From contig JAJLPB010000023.1 in the NCBI GenBank assembly GCA_025548565.1, forward strand, positions 1 through 64,000: 64,000 nt of DNA, written 5' to 3'. The stretch comes from Rugamonas sp. A1-17. GTDB taxonomy: Bacteria; Pseudomonadota; Gammaproteobacteria; Burkholderiales; Burkholderiaceae_D. The notes under the pieces are model-generated. The model was not told the origin of the DNA and did not search any database. It saw only the letters and a program-made list of their open reading frames with translations. A program made the translations under genes and the position numbers. Below are positions 35,806-44,720 of the stretch, in pieces. Each line of letters begins with the position of its first letter. Positions within the stretch are counted from its first letter, which is position 1.

Positions 35806-37929
35806 TTACGCCGGCTGCTGGCCCACCAGCGCGGTCACGCGGATGGTCTTGGTCTCCGGGATCTCCGCATGCGACAGCACCTTCAACTGCGGCAAGGCGC
35901 GGCGCAGGAAGCGCGACAGCAAGGCCCGCAGCGGCCCAGGCACCAGCAGCACCGGCGTCAAGCCCAGCGCCTCCTGCTGCTGCGCAGCCTGCTGCGCCTG
36001 CTGCGCGATGGTGTCGGCCAGGCCAGGCTCGATGCCCGCGCCGTCCGGCCCGCTGGCCGCCAGCGCCTGCATCAGCAAGCGTTCCAGGCGATTGTCCAGC
36101 GTCATCACCGACAACTCGCTGGCGCCGGGGAACAGCTGCTGCACAATGGCGCGGCCCAGCGAGATGCGCACCAGCGCGGTCAGGTCGTTCGGATCCTGCG
36201 TATGCACTGCATGCTCGGCCAGCGTCTCGATGATGGACCGCATATCGCGGATGTGCACGCCTTCCGCCAGCAGGTTTTGCAGCACCTTCTGCAAGGTCGA
36301 CAGCGACACCATCTTCGGCACCAGGTCCTCCACCAGCTTGGGCGCATCCTTGCCCAGGTGGTCCAGCAGCGACTGCACCTCCGCGCGGCCCAGCAGCTCC
36401 GACGCATGCGTCGTGATCAGGTGGTTCAAGTGCGTCGCCACCACCGTGCCGGCGTCGACCACGGTATAGCCCATGCCCTGCGCCTGGTCGCGCAGATTGG
36501 CGTCGATCCAGGTGGCCGGCAGGCCGAAGGCCGGATCGGTGGTCACCAGCCCCGGCAAGGTGCCGCTGGCCATGCCAGGATTGATCGCCAGGAACTGACC
36601 GTTGAACGCCTCGCCCGTCCCCACCTCCACGCCCTTGAGCGTGATGCGGTAGGCCGAAGGCTTGAGCTCCAGGTTGTCGCGGATATGCACCGGCGGCGCC
36701 AGGAAACCCACTTCCTGCGCGAACTTCTTGCGGATGCCCTTGATGCGCTTGAGCAGTTCGCCGCCCTGGGTCTTGTCCACCAGCGGAATCAGGCGATAGC
36801 CCACTTCCAGGCCCAGCGTATCGACCGGCATGATGTCCTGCCAGCTGGCCTCCTCCTGCTCCGGCGCCGCGGCCGGCGACGCGGCCGCCGCTTCCGCCGC
36901 CGCCACCTCGGCGGTCTTGCCCGCTGCCACCTTGCGCGTCATCAGCCAGGCCGAACCGGCCAACACGCTGGCCAGCAACAGGAACACCAGGTTCGGCATA
37001 CCGGGAATCAGGCCCATGCCGCCGATGATGGCGGCGGTGATGTACAGCACCTGCGGCTTGGCGAACAACTGCCCCACCACCTGGGTGCCGATGTCCTGTT
37101 CGCTGGCCACACGCGACACCACGATACCGGCCGCGGTGGAAATCACCAGCGACGGGATCTGCGCCACCAGGCCGTCACCGATGGCCAGCAGGGTGTAGTT
37201 CTTCAGCGCGTCGGCGAAGCTCAGGTCGTGCTGCAGCAGGCCGACCAGCAGGCCGCCGACCACGTTAATCACCGTCACCAGGATACCGGCCACGGCATCG
37301 CCGCGCACATACTTACTGGCACCGTCCATGGCGCCGTAGAATTCCGCTTCCTGCGCCACTTCACTGCGGCGCTTGCGGGCATCGGCCTCGCCGATCAGGC
37401 CGGCGTTGAGGTCGGCGTCGATCGCCATCTGCTTGCCCGGCATCGCATCCAGGGCGAAACGCGCGCCCACCTCGGCGATACGGCCCGCACCCTTGGTCAC
37501 CACGGTGAAGTTAATGATCGTCAAAATGATGAACACCACGATACCGACCGTGTAGTTACCGCCGATCAGGAAGTGGCCGAAGGCCTCGATCACCTTGCCG
37601 GCCGCGTCGGCGCCGGTGTGGCCCTCGGTCAGCACCACGCGGGTCGATGCCACGTTCAGCGACAGGCGCAGCATGGTTGACACCAGCAGGATGGTCGGGA
37701 AGGCCATGAAGTCCAGCGGCTTGACCGTGTACAGGCTGGTCAGCAACACGATCACCGCCAGCGCGATATTGAAACTGAAGAAGATGTCGAGCACGAAGGC
37801 CGGCAACGGCAGCACCATCATCGCCAGCAGCATGATGATCAGGATAGGCGCGGCCAGGCTGCTCTTGTTGCGGCTGTTGGCCAGGCCTTGCAGCCAGGGC
37901 GGCAGTTTCAGGTTGCTCAGGGCGTTCAT
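35806..37929 (-). CDS. flhA: Flagellar export gate protein FlhA
   Basis: Protein of 707 residues. The N-terminal half has about eight membrane segments with VLLTSLYTVKPLDFMAFPTILLVSTMLRLSLNVASTR and RIAEVGARFALDAMPGKQMAIDADLNAG, both highly conserved. The C-terminal cytoplasmic half forms the substrate-docking ring. It overlaps flhB by 4 bp (ATGA), so the two are coupled. Confidence 0.98.
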   Translation of the reverse strand: MNALSNLKLPPWLQGLANSRNKSSLAAPILIIMLLAMMVLPLPAFVLDIFFSFNIALAVIVLLTSLYTVKPLDFMAFPTILLVSTMLRLSLNVASTRVVLTEGHTGADAAGKVIEAFGHFLIGGNYTVGIVVFIILTIINFTVVTKGAGRIAEVGARFALDAMPGKQMAIDADLNAGLIGEADARKRRSEVAQEAEFYGAMDGASKYVRGDAVAGILVTVINVVGGLLVGLLQHDLSFADALKNYTLLAIGDGLVAQIPSLVISTAAGIVVSRVASEQDIGTQVVGQLFAKPQVLYITAAIIGGMGLIPGMPNLVFLLLASVLAGSAWLMTRKVAAGKTAEVAAAEAAAASPAAAPEQEEASWQDIMPVDTLGLEVGYRLIPLVDKTQGGELLKRIKGIRKKFAQEVGFLAPPVHIRDNLELKPSAYRITLKGVEVGTGEAFNGQFLAINPGMASGTLPGLVTTDPAFGLPATWIDANLRDQAQGMGYTVVDAGTVVATHLNHLITTHASELLGRAEVQSLLDHLGKDAPKLVEDLVPKMVSLSTLQKVLQNLLAEGVHIRDMRSIIETLAEHAVHTQDPNDLTALVRISLGRAIVQQLFPGASELSVMTLDNRLERLLMQALAASGPDGAGIEPGLADTIAQQAQQAAQQQEALGLTPVLLVPGPLRALLSRFLRRALPQLKVLSHAEIPETKTIRVTALVGQQPA

Positions 37930-39107
37930 GCGGGTGCTCCGTTATTCAAGTCGGGTTTCTTCTTTTGCGACGCGGGGTTGAGCGGATCGAGCTCAGGCGG
38001 CACATCGAGTGTCTTCGGTATATCCGGCCGGTTGCCGCCGCCCCTGCTGAACAGGCGCAGCTGGAACACATAGGCCAGCACCTCGGCCACGGCCGAATAC
38101 AGCGCCTCCGGAATCTCGTCGCCGATCTCGGTGTGCTTGTGCAGCGCGCGCGCCAGCGCCGGCGCTTCCAGCAGCGTCACCTTGTTTTCTTTGGCGATCT
38201 CGCGGATCCTGGCCGCCACTTCGTCGGTGCCCTTGGCCACCACTTTCGGCGCGCCGCGCATGCCGTCGCTGTACTTGAGCGCGACCGCGTAGTGGGTCGG
38301 GTTGGTCACCACCACGTCGGCGGTCGGCACGTCGGCCATCATGCGGCGCTTGGCCATCTCGCGCTGCAGCTGGCGGATCTTGGCCTTGATTTGCGGATTG
38401 CCGTCCGATTCCTTGGATTCCTGGATCAGCTCCTGGCGGGTCATCTTCAGCTTGTTCGCGTAATGCCACATCTGGTAAGGCCCATCGATGGCCGCGATCA
38501 AGCCCAGCGCGCCGACAATGAACAGGAAGCTGCTGCCCAGCATGTTCAGCAGATGCACCGTGCCCAGCTTGAGCGGCTCGACCGCCAGGCCGATCACGGC
38601 GTCCTTCTGCTTCATCACCACCAGCCAGGCCACCAGGCCCACCACCAGCGCCTTGGCCACGGCCTTGAACAGCTCGACCAGCGAGTTGGACGAGAACATA
38701 TTGCCCAGGCCGTTGGCGGGATTGAGTTTATTGAAGTTGGGCGCGACCGCCTTGCCGCTGAACAGCCAGCCGCCCACCAGCAGCGGCGACGCCAGTGCCA
38801 CCAGCATCACCGCGATGCCCAGCGGCAGGCAGGCCAGCATCACCCGCACCACGTCGACGCCGATGCGGTTGAGCAGGATATCGGCATCGAAGATCTGCTC
38901 CTGGTTCAGCGTCAGGCCGGACACCAGGGCGGAATGCAGCTGGCCGACCAGGCCGTCGCCGGTCATCCACAGGCCGGCGCCCGCGGCCATCAGCACGGTA
39001 AACGTCGCCACTTCCCGCGAACGGGGAACATCGCCTTCCTCACGCGCCTGCTCGAGGCGCTTCGGTGACGCGGGTTCGGTCTTTTCTGCGTCGCTGTCTT
39101 CTGCCAT
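37926..39107 (-). CDS. flhB: Flagellar export switch protein FlhB
   Basis: Protein of 393 residues. Starts MAEDSDAEKTEPASPKRLEQAREEGDVPRSRE in consensus form. Four membrane segments follow, then the cytoplasmic domain with the autocleavage motif NPTH in ADVVVTNPTHYAVALKY. It switches export from hook to filament substrates in response to FliK. It begins the leftward flhB-A operon. Confidence 0.98.
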   Translation of the reverse strand: MAEDSDAEKTEPASPKRLEQAREEGDVPRSREVATFTVLMAAGAGLWMTGDGLVGQLHSALVSGLTLNQEQIFDADILLNRIGVDVVRVMLACLPLGIAVMLVALASPLLVGGWLFSGKAVAPNFNKLNPANGLGNMFSSNSLVELFKAVAKALVVGLVAWLVVMKQKDAVIGLAVEPLKLGTVHLLNMLGSSFLFIVGALGLIAAIDGPYQMWHYANKLKMTRQELIQESKESDGNPQIKAKIRQLQREMAKRRMMADVPTADVVVTNPTHYAVALKYSDGMRGAPKVVAKGTDEVAARIREIAKENKVTLLEAPALARALHKHTEIGDEIPEALYSAVAEVLAYVFQLRLFSRGGGNRPDIPKTLDVPPELDPLNPASQKKKPDLNNGAPA

Positions 39108-39140
39108 GGAAATCTGCCTGCTGCGGGGTTTATCTCGACC

Positions 39141-39150
39141 GTGCCATTAT
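39141..39150 (-). promoter_or_regulatory. ATAATGGCAC motif before flhB
   Basis: ATAATGGCAC on the minus strand lies 33 bp before the flhB start, within GCCGATAATGGCACGGTC. The first eight bases (GCCGATAA) equal a sigma-28 -10 element, but no TAAAGTTT lies 11 bp upstream, so sigma-28 use is unlikely. The shared element is also found before flhF. Confidence 0.4.
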
Positions 39151-39215
39151 CGGCCGCGGCGAGACCAGGCCATCGCCGGAATACGGCGGTATTTCCGGGC
39201 CTGCTCGTAGATTCC

Positions 39216-40214
39216 TTACGGCAATTTCGCCGCGCCCGCCTGCTGGACACGCTGCTCGATGGCGCCGAACACGGATTTACCGTCGCCGCCCAGCATTTCG
39301 ATGCGGATGGTATCGCCGAAGGCCATGAACGGCGTGACCGGCGCGCCGCCGGCGATCGTCTCCAGGCAGCGCTGCTCGGCGATGCAGGAATAGCCGCGCT
39401 TGGCATCCTTGTTGGACACCGTGCCCGAGCCGATGATCGAGCCGGCCCGCACATTGCGCGACTTGGCCAGGTGGGCGATCAGCTGCGGGAAGTTGAACAC
39501 CATGTCCACGCCGGCCTGCGGCTTGCCGACCAGCTTGCCGTTCCAGGTCGACAGCAGCGGCAGGTGGACCTTGCCGCCCTTCCAGGCGTCGTCCAGCTCG
39601 TCCGGCGTGACCGCCACCGGCGAAAAGCTGGTGGCCGGCTTGGACTGGACGAAGCCAAAGCCTTTGGCCAGCTCGTCCGGAATCAGGTTGCGCAGCGACA
39701 CATCGTTGACCAGCATCAGCAGCCGGATGCGCTGGTGCGCCTGGTCCGGTGTCACGCCCATGGGCACATCGTCGGTGATCACCGCCACTTCGGCCTCGAA
39801 ATCGATGCCCCATTCCTCGCGGAACAGTTCGATGTCATCGGCCGGGCCGAGGAAATCGTCGCTGCCGCCCTGGTACATCAGCGGGTCTTCCCAGAATGAC
39901 GGCGGCAGCTCGGCGCCGCGCGCCTTGCGCACCAGCTCGACGTGGTTGACGTAGGCCGAACCATCGGCCCACTGGAAGGCGCGCGGCAGCGGCGCCATGC
40001 AGTTTGCAGGCTCGAAATCGAAGCTGCGGCGGGCGCGTCCCTGGTTCAGATCCTGGTAGATAGCGTCCAGTTGCGGGGCGATGAAGGTCCAATCGTCCAG
40101 GGCGCGCTGCAGGGTGCGGGCCACGCCGTCGGCCAGCTGCGCCGTCTTCAGGTCGCGCGACACCACCATCAATTGGCCGTCGCGCGTGCCGTCCTTCAGC
40201 GTCGCCAGCTTCAT
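39216..40214 (-). CDS. Fumarylacetoacetate hydrolase family protein
   Basis: Protein of 332 residues with the FAH fold. The metal-binding acidic residues are in WGIDFEAEVAVITDDVP, and IGSGTVSNKD and FMAFGDTIRIEMLG are family signatures. It likely cleaves a C-C bond in a 2,4-diketo acid, as in fumarylacetoacetate hydrolysis of tyrosine breakdown. The substrate cannot be fixed from sequence, and no homogentisate gene is adjacent. The ATG at 40214 overlaps the rsuA stop as ATGA, which decides the start. Confidence 0.88.
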   Translation of the reverse strand: MKLATLKDGTRDGQLMVVSRDLKTAQLADGVARTLQRALDDWTFIAPQLDAIYQDLNQGRARRSFDFEPANCMAPLPRAFQWADGSAYVNHVELVRKARGAELPPSFWEDPLMYQGGSDDFLGPADDIELFREEWGIDFEAEVAVITDDVPMGVTPDQAHQRIRLLMLVNDVSLRNLIPDELAKGFGFVQSKPATSFSPVAVTPDELDDAWKGGKVHLPLLSTWNGKLVGKPQAGVDMVFNFPQLIAHLAKSRNVRAGSIIGSGTVSNKDAKRGYSCIAEQRCLETIAGGAPVTPFMAFGDTIRIEMLGGDGKSVFGAIEQRVQQAGAAKLP

Positions 40215-40930
40215 GCGGAAGGGGCCAGCAAGGCCAGTTGTTCCGGCGTCAGGTAGCACCACTCGCCTTCCGCGATGCCCAGCGATTCCAGCGTCAGCGT
40301 GCCGATGGCGGAGCGGTGCAGGGCGCTGCAATGGTTGCCCGCAGCCGCCAGCATGCGTTTGACCTGGTGATACTTGCCCTGCTCCAGCACGATTTCCAGC
40401 CGATGCTCGCCGCGCTTGATGCACGTCTGCGCCGCCAGCGGCGCCGGCTCGTCGTGCAGCTGCACGCCGGACAGCAATTGCGCCACCAGCTCGTCGGTCA
40501 CCGGCTCCTGCGTGGTGGCCTGGTAAATCTTCGGCACGTGCCGCTTCGGCGACGATTGCGCATGGATAAACGGGCCATCGTCCGACATCAGCAGCATGCC
40601 GGTGGTGTCATGGTCGAGTCGGCCGACCGGCTGCACCTCACGCCAGCTGAACTGCTCGGGCAGCAAGGTCAGCACGCCGGGATGGTGGCTGGGCTTGCGC
40701 GAACATTCGAAATTGGCCGGCTTGTTGAGCGCGATGTACAGGTGTTCGCGGTACACCCATTCTTCGTCGAAGATGGTCAGCACCAGGCCATCGGTCTCGA
40801 TGCTGGCTTTGTAATTGTCGTGCACGACGCCGCCGATGCTCACTTCGCCATCTTCGATCAGGGATCGGCAATACTTGCGGGTGCCGTAACCCTGCGATTG
40901 CAGGATGCGGTCTAGGGATAATTTACTCAT
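40211..40930 (-). CDS. rsuA: 16S rRNA pseudouridine(516) synthase RsuA
   Basis: Protein of 239 residues. An N-terminal S4-type RNA-binding part (LDRILQSQGYGTRKYCRSLIEDGEVSI) precedes the pseudouridine synthase domain with catalytic GRLDHDTTGMLLMSDDG and RGEHRLEIVLEQGKYHQVKRMLAAAGN. RsuA is the best fit among RsuA, RluB, RluE and RluF because of overall length and the S4 part. Confidence 0.88.
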   Translation of the reverse strand: MSKLSLDRILQSQGYGTRKYCRSLIEDGEVSIGGVVHDNYKASIETDGLVLTIFDEEWVYREHLYIALNKPANFECSRKPSHHPGVLTLLPEQFSWREVQPVGRLDHDTTGMLLMSDDGPFIHAQSSPKRHVPKIYQATTQEPVTDELVAQLLSGVQLHDEPAPLAAQTCIKRGEHRLEIVLEQGKYHQVKRMLAAAGNHCSALHRSAIGTLTLESLGIAEGEWCYLTPEQLALLAPSA

Positions 40931-41010
40931 GGCCGGATTTTACAGGATGCCGATGTCAGCGGGAAGGCGCCGCCTGCTGCGCCGCAGCAAATGTCCTGGA
41001 CATCCATTCC

Positions 41011-41024
41011 TTGATGCATATCAA
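41011..41024 (+). promoter_or_regulatory. Perfect FNR/Anr-type box
   Basis: TTGATGCATATCAA matches TTGAT-N4-ATCAA exactly. A TAGACT at 41046-41051 would place the box centre near -41, the class II activating position, for the small gene at 41107. It also lies 81 bp upstream of rsuA on the other strand. Confidence 0.65.
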
Positions 41025-41106
41025 GTCCTATAGTGATTCCATTGATAGACTGAAAACCGCGTTAGGAATCCGCCTAATGCATTAGGAATGCTCAGCAGGA
41101 CTCACC

Positions 41107-41397
41107 ATGACTACCCTACTCACCGTGACGACAGCGGCACAAGAACAGGCCGCCATGCATAGAACCGAGCTGTTGCTGGCGCGCTGCCGCAGCCACATCT
41201 CCGCCGACGAAACGCCGTGCTGCCCGCGCGACCAATGGCATGCCGACCGCCAGGCCCACTTCCTCGCCTGGCTGGACGCCGGCGGTTTCGCGCAAAACGA
41301 GGCCACAATTGAAAACAGCGGCATTGCGCCGCTGTTTTCAGTCCCATCACAGGACTCATTACGAGGAATCGAAATTCTCTCTACTCCGCATCCATGA
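41107..41397 (+). CDS. Small hypothetical protein
   Basis: Frame of 96 residues, unrecognised. It has a plausible start (CAGCAGGA, then 6 bp, then ATG) and protein-like first 68 residues with CRSHISADETPCCPRDQWHADRQAHFLAWLDAGGF, but no membrane segment. The last third reads through a perfect 13-bp hairpin. The FNR-type box about 83 bp upstream suggests oxygen-linked expression. A non-coding transcript cannot be ruled out. Confidence 0.5.
   Translation: MTTLLTVTTAAQEQAAMHRTELLLARCRSHISADETPCCPRDQWHADRQAHFLAWLDAGGFAQNEATIENSGIAPLFSVPSQDSLRGIEILSTPHP
41310..41340. other. Perfect 13-bp hairpin in the 3' part of the small ORF
   Basis: TGAAAACAGCGGC (41310-41322) pairs with GCCGCTGTTTTCA (41328-41340) around a 5-nt loop. 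No T-run follows beyond the arm itself. It could be a terminator inside or at the end of a shorter transcript. Confidence 0.6.
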
Positions 41398-41615
41398 TGC
41401 AGCTGAGTAGTTCCATCAAAACTGAACAAGATCGTGCTGACAACAAGATAAACTGTTTATATCGGCCCCCCTTGGAAAGAACTACAACACCACTATAGTC
41501 CACCAAGTCAGATATGCAAGCAGGAATAAGGCTGGATTGTTAATGTTAATCGCTAGTCCAGTGATGCTATCACTGCGGCTAATGACCAGCCCGCCTACCT
41601 GCCCGCCCTGCCCGA

Positions 41616-42635
41616 CTAACGCAGGCTGGGCTTGACGTTATCCACCGCGGATTTCACCGCGCCCGCGCCCATCGCCGCGCCGAATTTCTTCAGCACACGC
41701 TCCGGCAAGCCTTCATGCTGGGTATAGTCGATGATGTCTTCGGCCTTGACCACGTCGCGCGCCACGCTGTCGACCGTGCCGAAGGCATCGGCCAGGCCCA
41801 TGTCGATGGACTTGGCGCCGGTCCAGAACAGGCCGGAGAACATGTCCGGCGTTTCCTTCAGGCGCTTGCCGCGGCCGTTGCGCACCACCTGGATGAACTG
41901 CTGGTGGATCTCGTTGAGCATGGTTTGCGCGTGCTGCTTGTGCTTTTCTGTCAGCGGGCTGAACGGGTCCATAAAGCCCTTATTCTCGCCGGCGGTCAGC
42001 AGGCGGCGCTCGACGCCCACCTTTTCCATGATGCCGGTGAAGCCGAAGCCGTCCATCAGCACGCCGATCGAACCGATGATGCTGGCCTTGTTGACATAGA
42101 TGCGGTCGGCGCCGGCGGCGATGTAGTAGCAGCCGGAGGCGCAGATCTCGTCCACCACCACGTACAGCGGCTTGGTCGGATAGCCCTTGCGCAGGCGCAC
42201 CATCTCGTCGACGATCATGCCGGCCTGCACCGGGCTGCCGCCGGGACTATTAATATGCATCACCACCGCCACCGAGCCGCTGTCGGAAAACGCCTTGTTC
42301 AGGGCCGGGATCACCACCGAGGCGGCGCCGCTGCCTTCCGACTCGATCGCGCCGTCGATCTCGATCAATGCCGTGTGGCGACCCAGGGTTTCCTCGGTGC
42401 CGGTCCAGCTGATGTCCAGGTAGGCGCTCAGCCCGACCACCACCACCAGCAGTGTCACCGCCTTGAAGAAGATACCCCAGCGGCGCGCCGCCTTTTGCTC
42501 CTTCAGCGTGGCGAACACCAGCTTTTCCAGCACTTCGCGCTCCCAGCTGGAAGCCGCGACCGTGGCCTTGGTAGGCACAGGAGATACGGGTTTTTCGGCG
42601 GCGTTGCCGCCATTTTCGCTAGTGTTATCGCTCAT
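41616..42635 (-). CDS. S49 family signal peptide peptidase (SppA-like)
   Basis: Protein of 339 residues. A cytoplasmic Pro/Ala-rich N-terminus is followed by one membrane segment at about 54-76 and a periplasmic S49 domain. Motifs are VVMHINSPGGSP and VVDEICASGCYYIAAGADRIYVNKASIIGSIGVL, where the Ser of ASGCYY is the expected nucleophile. It probably degrades cleaved signal peptides at the inner membrane. It is the short single-domain form. The 218-bp AT-rich gap downstream shows no gene. Confidence 0.93.
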   Translation of the reverse strand: MSDNTSENGGNAAEKPVSPVPTKATVAASSWEREVLEKLVFATLKEQKAARRWGIFFKAVTLLVVVVGLSAYLDISWTGTEETLGRHTALIEIDGAIESEGSGAASVVIPALNKAFSDSGSVAVVMHINSPGGSPVQAGMIVDEMVRLRKGYPTKPLYVVVDEICASGCYYIAAGADRIYVNKASIIGSIGVLMDGFGFTGIMEKVGVERRLLTAGENKGFMDPFSPLTEKHKQHAQTMLNEIHQQFIQVVRNGRGKRLKETPDMFSGLFWTGAKSIDMGLADAFGTVDSVARDVVKAEDIIDYTQHEGLPERVLKKFGAAMGAGAVKSAVDNVKPSLR

Positions 42636-42656
42636 AGTTCTCGTCTTGTTACAGGG

Positions 42657-43028
42657 TCAGGCGCGCGCGGGGCGCACGTAGTCATCCGGCTGCCAGAAAA
42701 TCTGCTGGTCGCGCTCCACCACGCTGATCGGGCGCAAACGTCCGCCCTTGCATGGTCCGCCGGCGCAAAAGCCGCTTTCGGGCGCATAAATCGCGCCGTG
42801 GGTGGAACACATCAGGTACAGGCCGCTGGACTCGAAGAACTCGCCTTCGGCCCAGTCCAGCTCGATCGGCACGTGGGCGCAGCGGTTCAGGTAGCCGTAC
42901 ACCTTGCCGCCGTAGCGCACCACGAAGCCCGTACCGTCATCGCCGCCGGCGGTCACCAGGAAGCGCACACCCTTGCCGCCTTCCAGCACCGCGTCGGCGG
43001 CGCAGACCAAAATATCCTCGTCAGCCAT
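42657..43028 (-). CDS. Rieske [2Fe-2S] domain protein
   Basis: Protein of 123 residues with the complete cluster ligands C-x-H (Cys50, His52 in RCAHVP) and C-x2-H (Cys74, His77 in CSTHGA). It is a soluble ferredoxin-like Rieske protein of unknown partner. The ATG at 43028 overlaps the HAD gene stop as TAATG, which favours it over an in-frame ATG at 43049. A CxGGxC near the C-terminus is also present. Confidence 0.88.
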   Translation of the reverse strand: MADEDILVCAADAVLEGGKGVRFLVTAGGDDGTGFVVRYGGKVYGYLNRCAHVPIELDWAEGEFFESSGLYLMCSTHGAIYAPESGFCAGGPCKGGRLRPISVVERDQQIFWQPDDYVRPARA

Positions 43029-43687
43029 TAAGCGTTCTCGCTCAGCCATTGGTGCAGCTCGGCCACCGTGACGGCCGAGTACAGCGGATTGCAGGCGGCC
43101 AGCTGGTCGGCCGGATGCGCACCGTACTGGACCGCGATGGCGGCCGCACCGGCATTGTTCGCCATTAATAAGTCATGCGAAGTATCGCCAATCATCACGG
43201 TACGGCGCATATCCTGTCCCAACTCCCGCGTCAGTTCCTGCAACATGGCGGGATGAGGCTTGGAGAAGGTTTCGTCGGCGCAACGGGTGGCGTCAAACAT
43301 TGACAATACCTTGACGTCATTCATGGCGCGGTTCAGACCGACCCGGCTCTTGCCGGTGGCCACCGCCAGGAAATAACCGTTCTGCGACAACTCCGTCAGC
43401 ATGTCGTGCACGCCCGGGAACAGCGTCAGCTCGTGGTCGCGCGACAGAAAATGATAGCGGTAACGCTCCACCATGCGCGGATAGTAGGACGGATCGATCT
43501 CCGGCAACACCGCCTGCATGGCTTCATGCAGGCCGAGGCCGATCACATGGGCGGCCACGTCGTCGCGGGGAATCGGCAAGGACAGGTCCCTGGCCGCTGC
43601 CTGGATGCACTTGACGATCGTTGATGTGGAATCCATCAACGTTCCATCCCAATCGAAAACGATTAAGTCGAATTGCTTTCTTGCCAT
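43028..43687 (-). CDS. HAD-family phosphatase (phosphoglycolate phosphatase-like)
   Basis: Protein of 219 residues. Motif I is FDWDGTLMDS (Asp12 and Asp14), motif II is VATGKS, motif III is KPHP and motif IV is MIGDTSHDLLMANNAG. It resembles the Gph/PpaX branch, and the substrate is not determined. The ATG at 43687 has GGAAG just before it; an upstream in-frame start at 43723 is not needed by the fold. In many related bacteria this gene sits beside rluC, as here. Confidence 0.9.
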   Translation of the reverse strand: MARKQFDLIVFDWDGTLMDSTSTIVKCIQAAARDLSLPIPRDDVAAHVIGLGLHEAMQAVLPEIDPSYYPRMVERYRYHFLSRDHELTLFPGVHDMLTELSQNGYFLAVATGKSRVGLNRAMNDVKVLSMFDATRCADETFSKPHPAMLQELTRELGQDMRRTVMIGDTSHDLLMANNAGAAAIAVQYGAHPADQLAACNPLYSAVTVAELHQWLSENA

Positions 43688-43736
43688 GTCTTCCGGCCTG
43701 CAACCGCAGGCCGGCTCCTTCAATAAATATTTACGA

Positions 43737-44720
43737 TTAGTTAAGAGGTTTCCCCAAGCTTAGCAAGAATCGCTCACATTCGGTGGCTAAAGGCGCGTTC
43801 AGCGTCATGATTTTGCCGGAATCCGGATGGGTAAACGTGATCTGATGCGCGTGCAGGAACATGCGCTTGAGCGCGCCGCGCGTGGCATCGGCTTTCAGCA
43901 AGGCGCGGTTTAGCGCAAAATCGCCGTACTTGTCGTCACCTACGATGGCGAAGCCGGAAGATGACAGGTGCACGCGGATCTGGTGCGTGCGCCCGGTCTT
44001 CAGTTCGGCTTCCAGCAGGGCGAAGTCCTTGAATTTCTTCAGCAGCGTGAACACGGTATGCGATGGCATGCCGTCGGCCTGCACCGCCACGCGACGTTCG
44101 CCGTCGGCGGTGGTGTATTTATGCAGCGGCAGCTTGACGTGCTGGCGCGCGTTTTTCCAGTCGCCCGCCACCATCGTCAGGTAGCGCTTGTCGGTATGGC
44201 CGTCACGCATCTGCTCATGCAAGCTGGTCAGCGCCGAGCGCTTCTTCGCCAGCAACAGCAACCCGGACGTATCGCGGTCCAGCCGGTGCACCAGCTCCAG
44301 GAACTTCGCATCCGGACGGGACGCGCGTAACTGCTCGATCACGCCGAAGGACACGCCGGAACCGCCGTGCACGGCCACGCCGGCCGGCTTGTCGATCACC
44401 AGCAGGTGGGCATCCTCGAAAATCACCTTGAATTCGGCGGCCGGCACATGGGTGGTGTCGGCCTTCTCCGCGATGCGGACCGGCGGAATACGGACGATAT
44501 CACCCTGTACCAAACGGTACATCTGGTCGATACGCCCCTTGTTGACCCGCACCTCGCCCGAGCGCAGGATACGATAGACGTGACTTTTCGGCACGCCTTT
44601 GCAAACGCGCAACAGGTAGTTATCGATGCGCTGACCGGCTTCTTCTTCAGTAATTGTGACGAATTGTGCTTGCAGCGGAACGGGGGTTGAAGGGGGAACA
44701 ACATCATTTTGCATCTTCAT
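43737..44720 (-). CDS. rluC: 23S rRNA pseudouridine(955/2504/2580) synthase RluC
   Basis: Protein of 327 residues with an N-terminal S4 domain (GQRIDNYLLRVCKGVPKSHVYRILRSGEVRVNKGR) and a RluA-type catalytic domain with HRLDRDTSGLLLLAKK (catalytic Asp). It contains KTGRTHQIRVHLSSSGFAIVGDDKYGD, which is characteristic of RluC. Divergent from rne, the conserved arrangement in proteobacteria. Confidence 0.95.
   Translation of the reverse strand: MKMQNDVVPPSTPVPLQAQFVTITEEEAGQRIDNYLLRVCKGVPKSHVYRILRSGEVRVNKGRIDQMYRLVQGDIVRIPPVRIAEKADTTHVPAAEFKVIFEDAHLLVIDKPAGVAVHGGSGVSFGVIEQLRASRPDAKFLELVHRLDRDTSGLLLLAKKRSALTSLHEQMRDGHTDKRYLTMVAGDWKNARQHVKLPLHKYTTADGERRVAVQADGMPSHTVFTLLKKFKDFALLEAELKTGRTHQIRVHLSSSGFAIVGDDKYGDFALNRALLKADATRGALKRMFLHAHQITFTHPDSGKIMTLNAPLATECERFLLSLGKPLN

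Noticed and set aside
39141-39152. Sigma-28 promoter of flhB based on GCCGATAA
   Set aside because: No TAAAGTTT-like element lies 11 bp upstream, and flhB is an early gene.
41082-41429. Minus-strand frame of 115 codons opposite the small ORF
   Set aside because: The plus-strand frame has a better ribosome site and a promoter-like FNR box at the right spacing.
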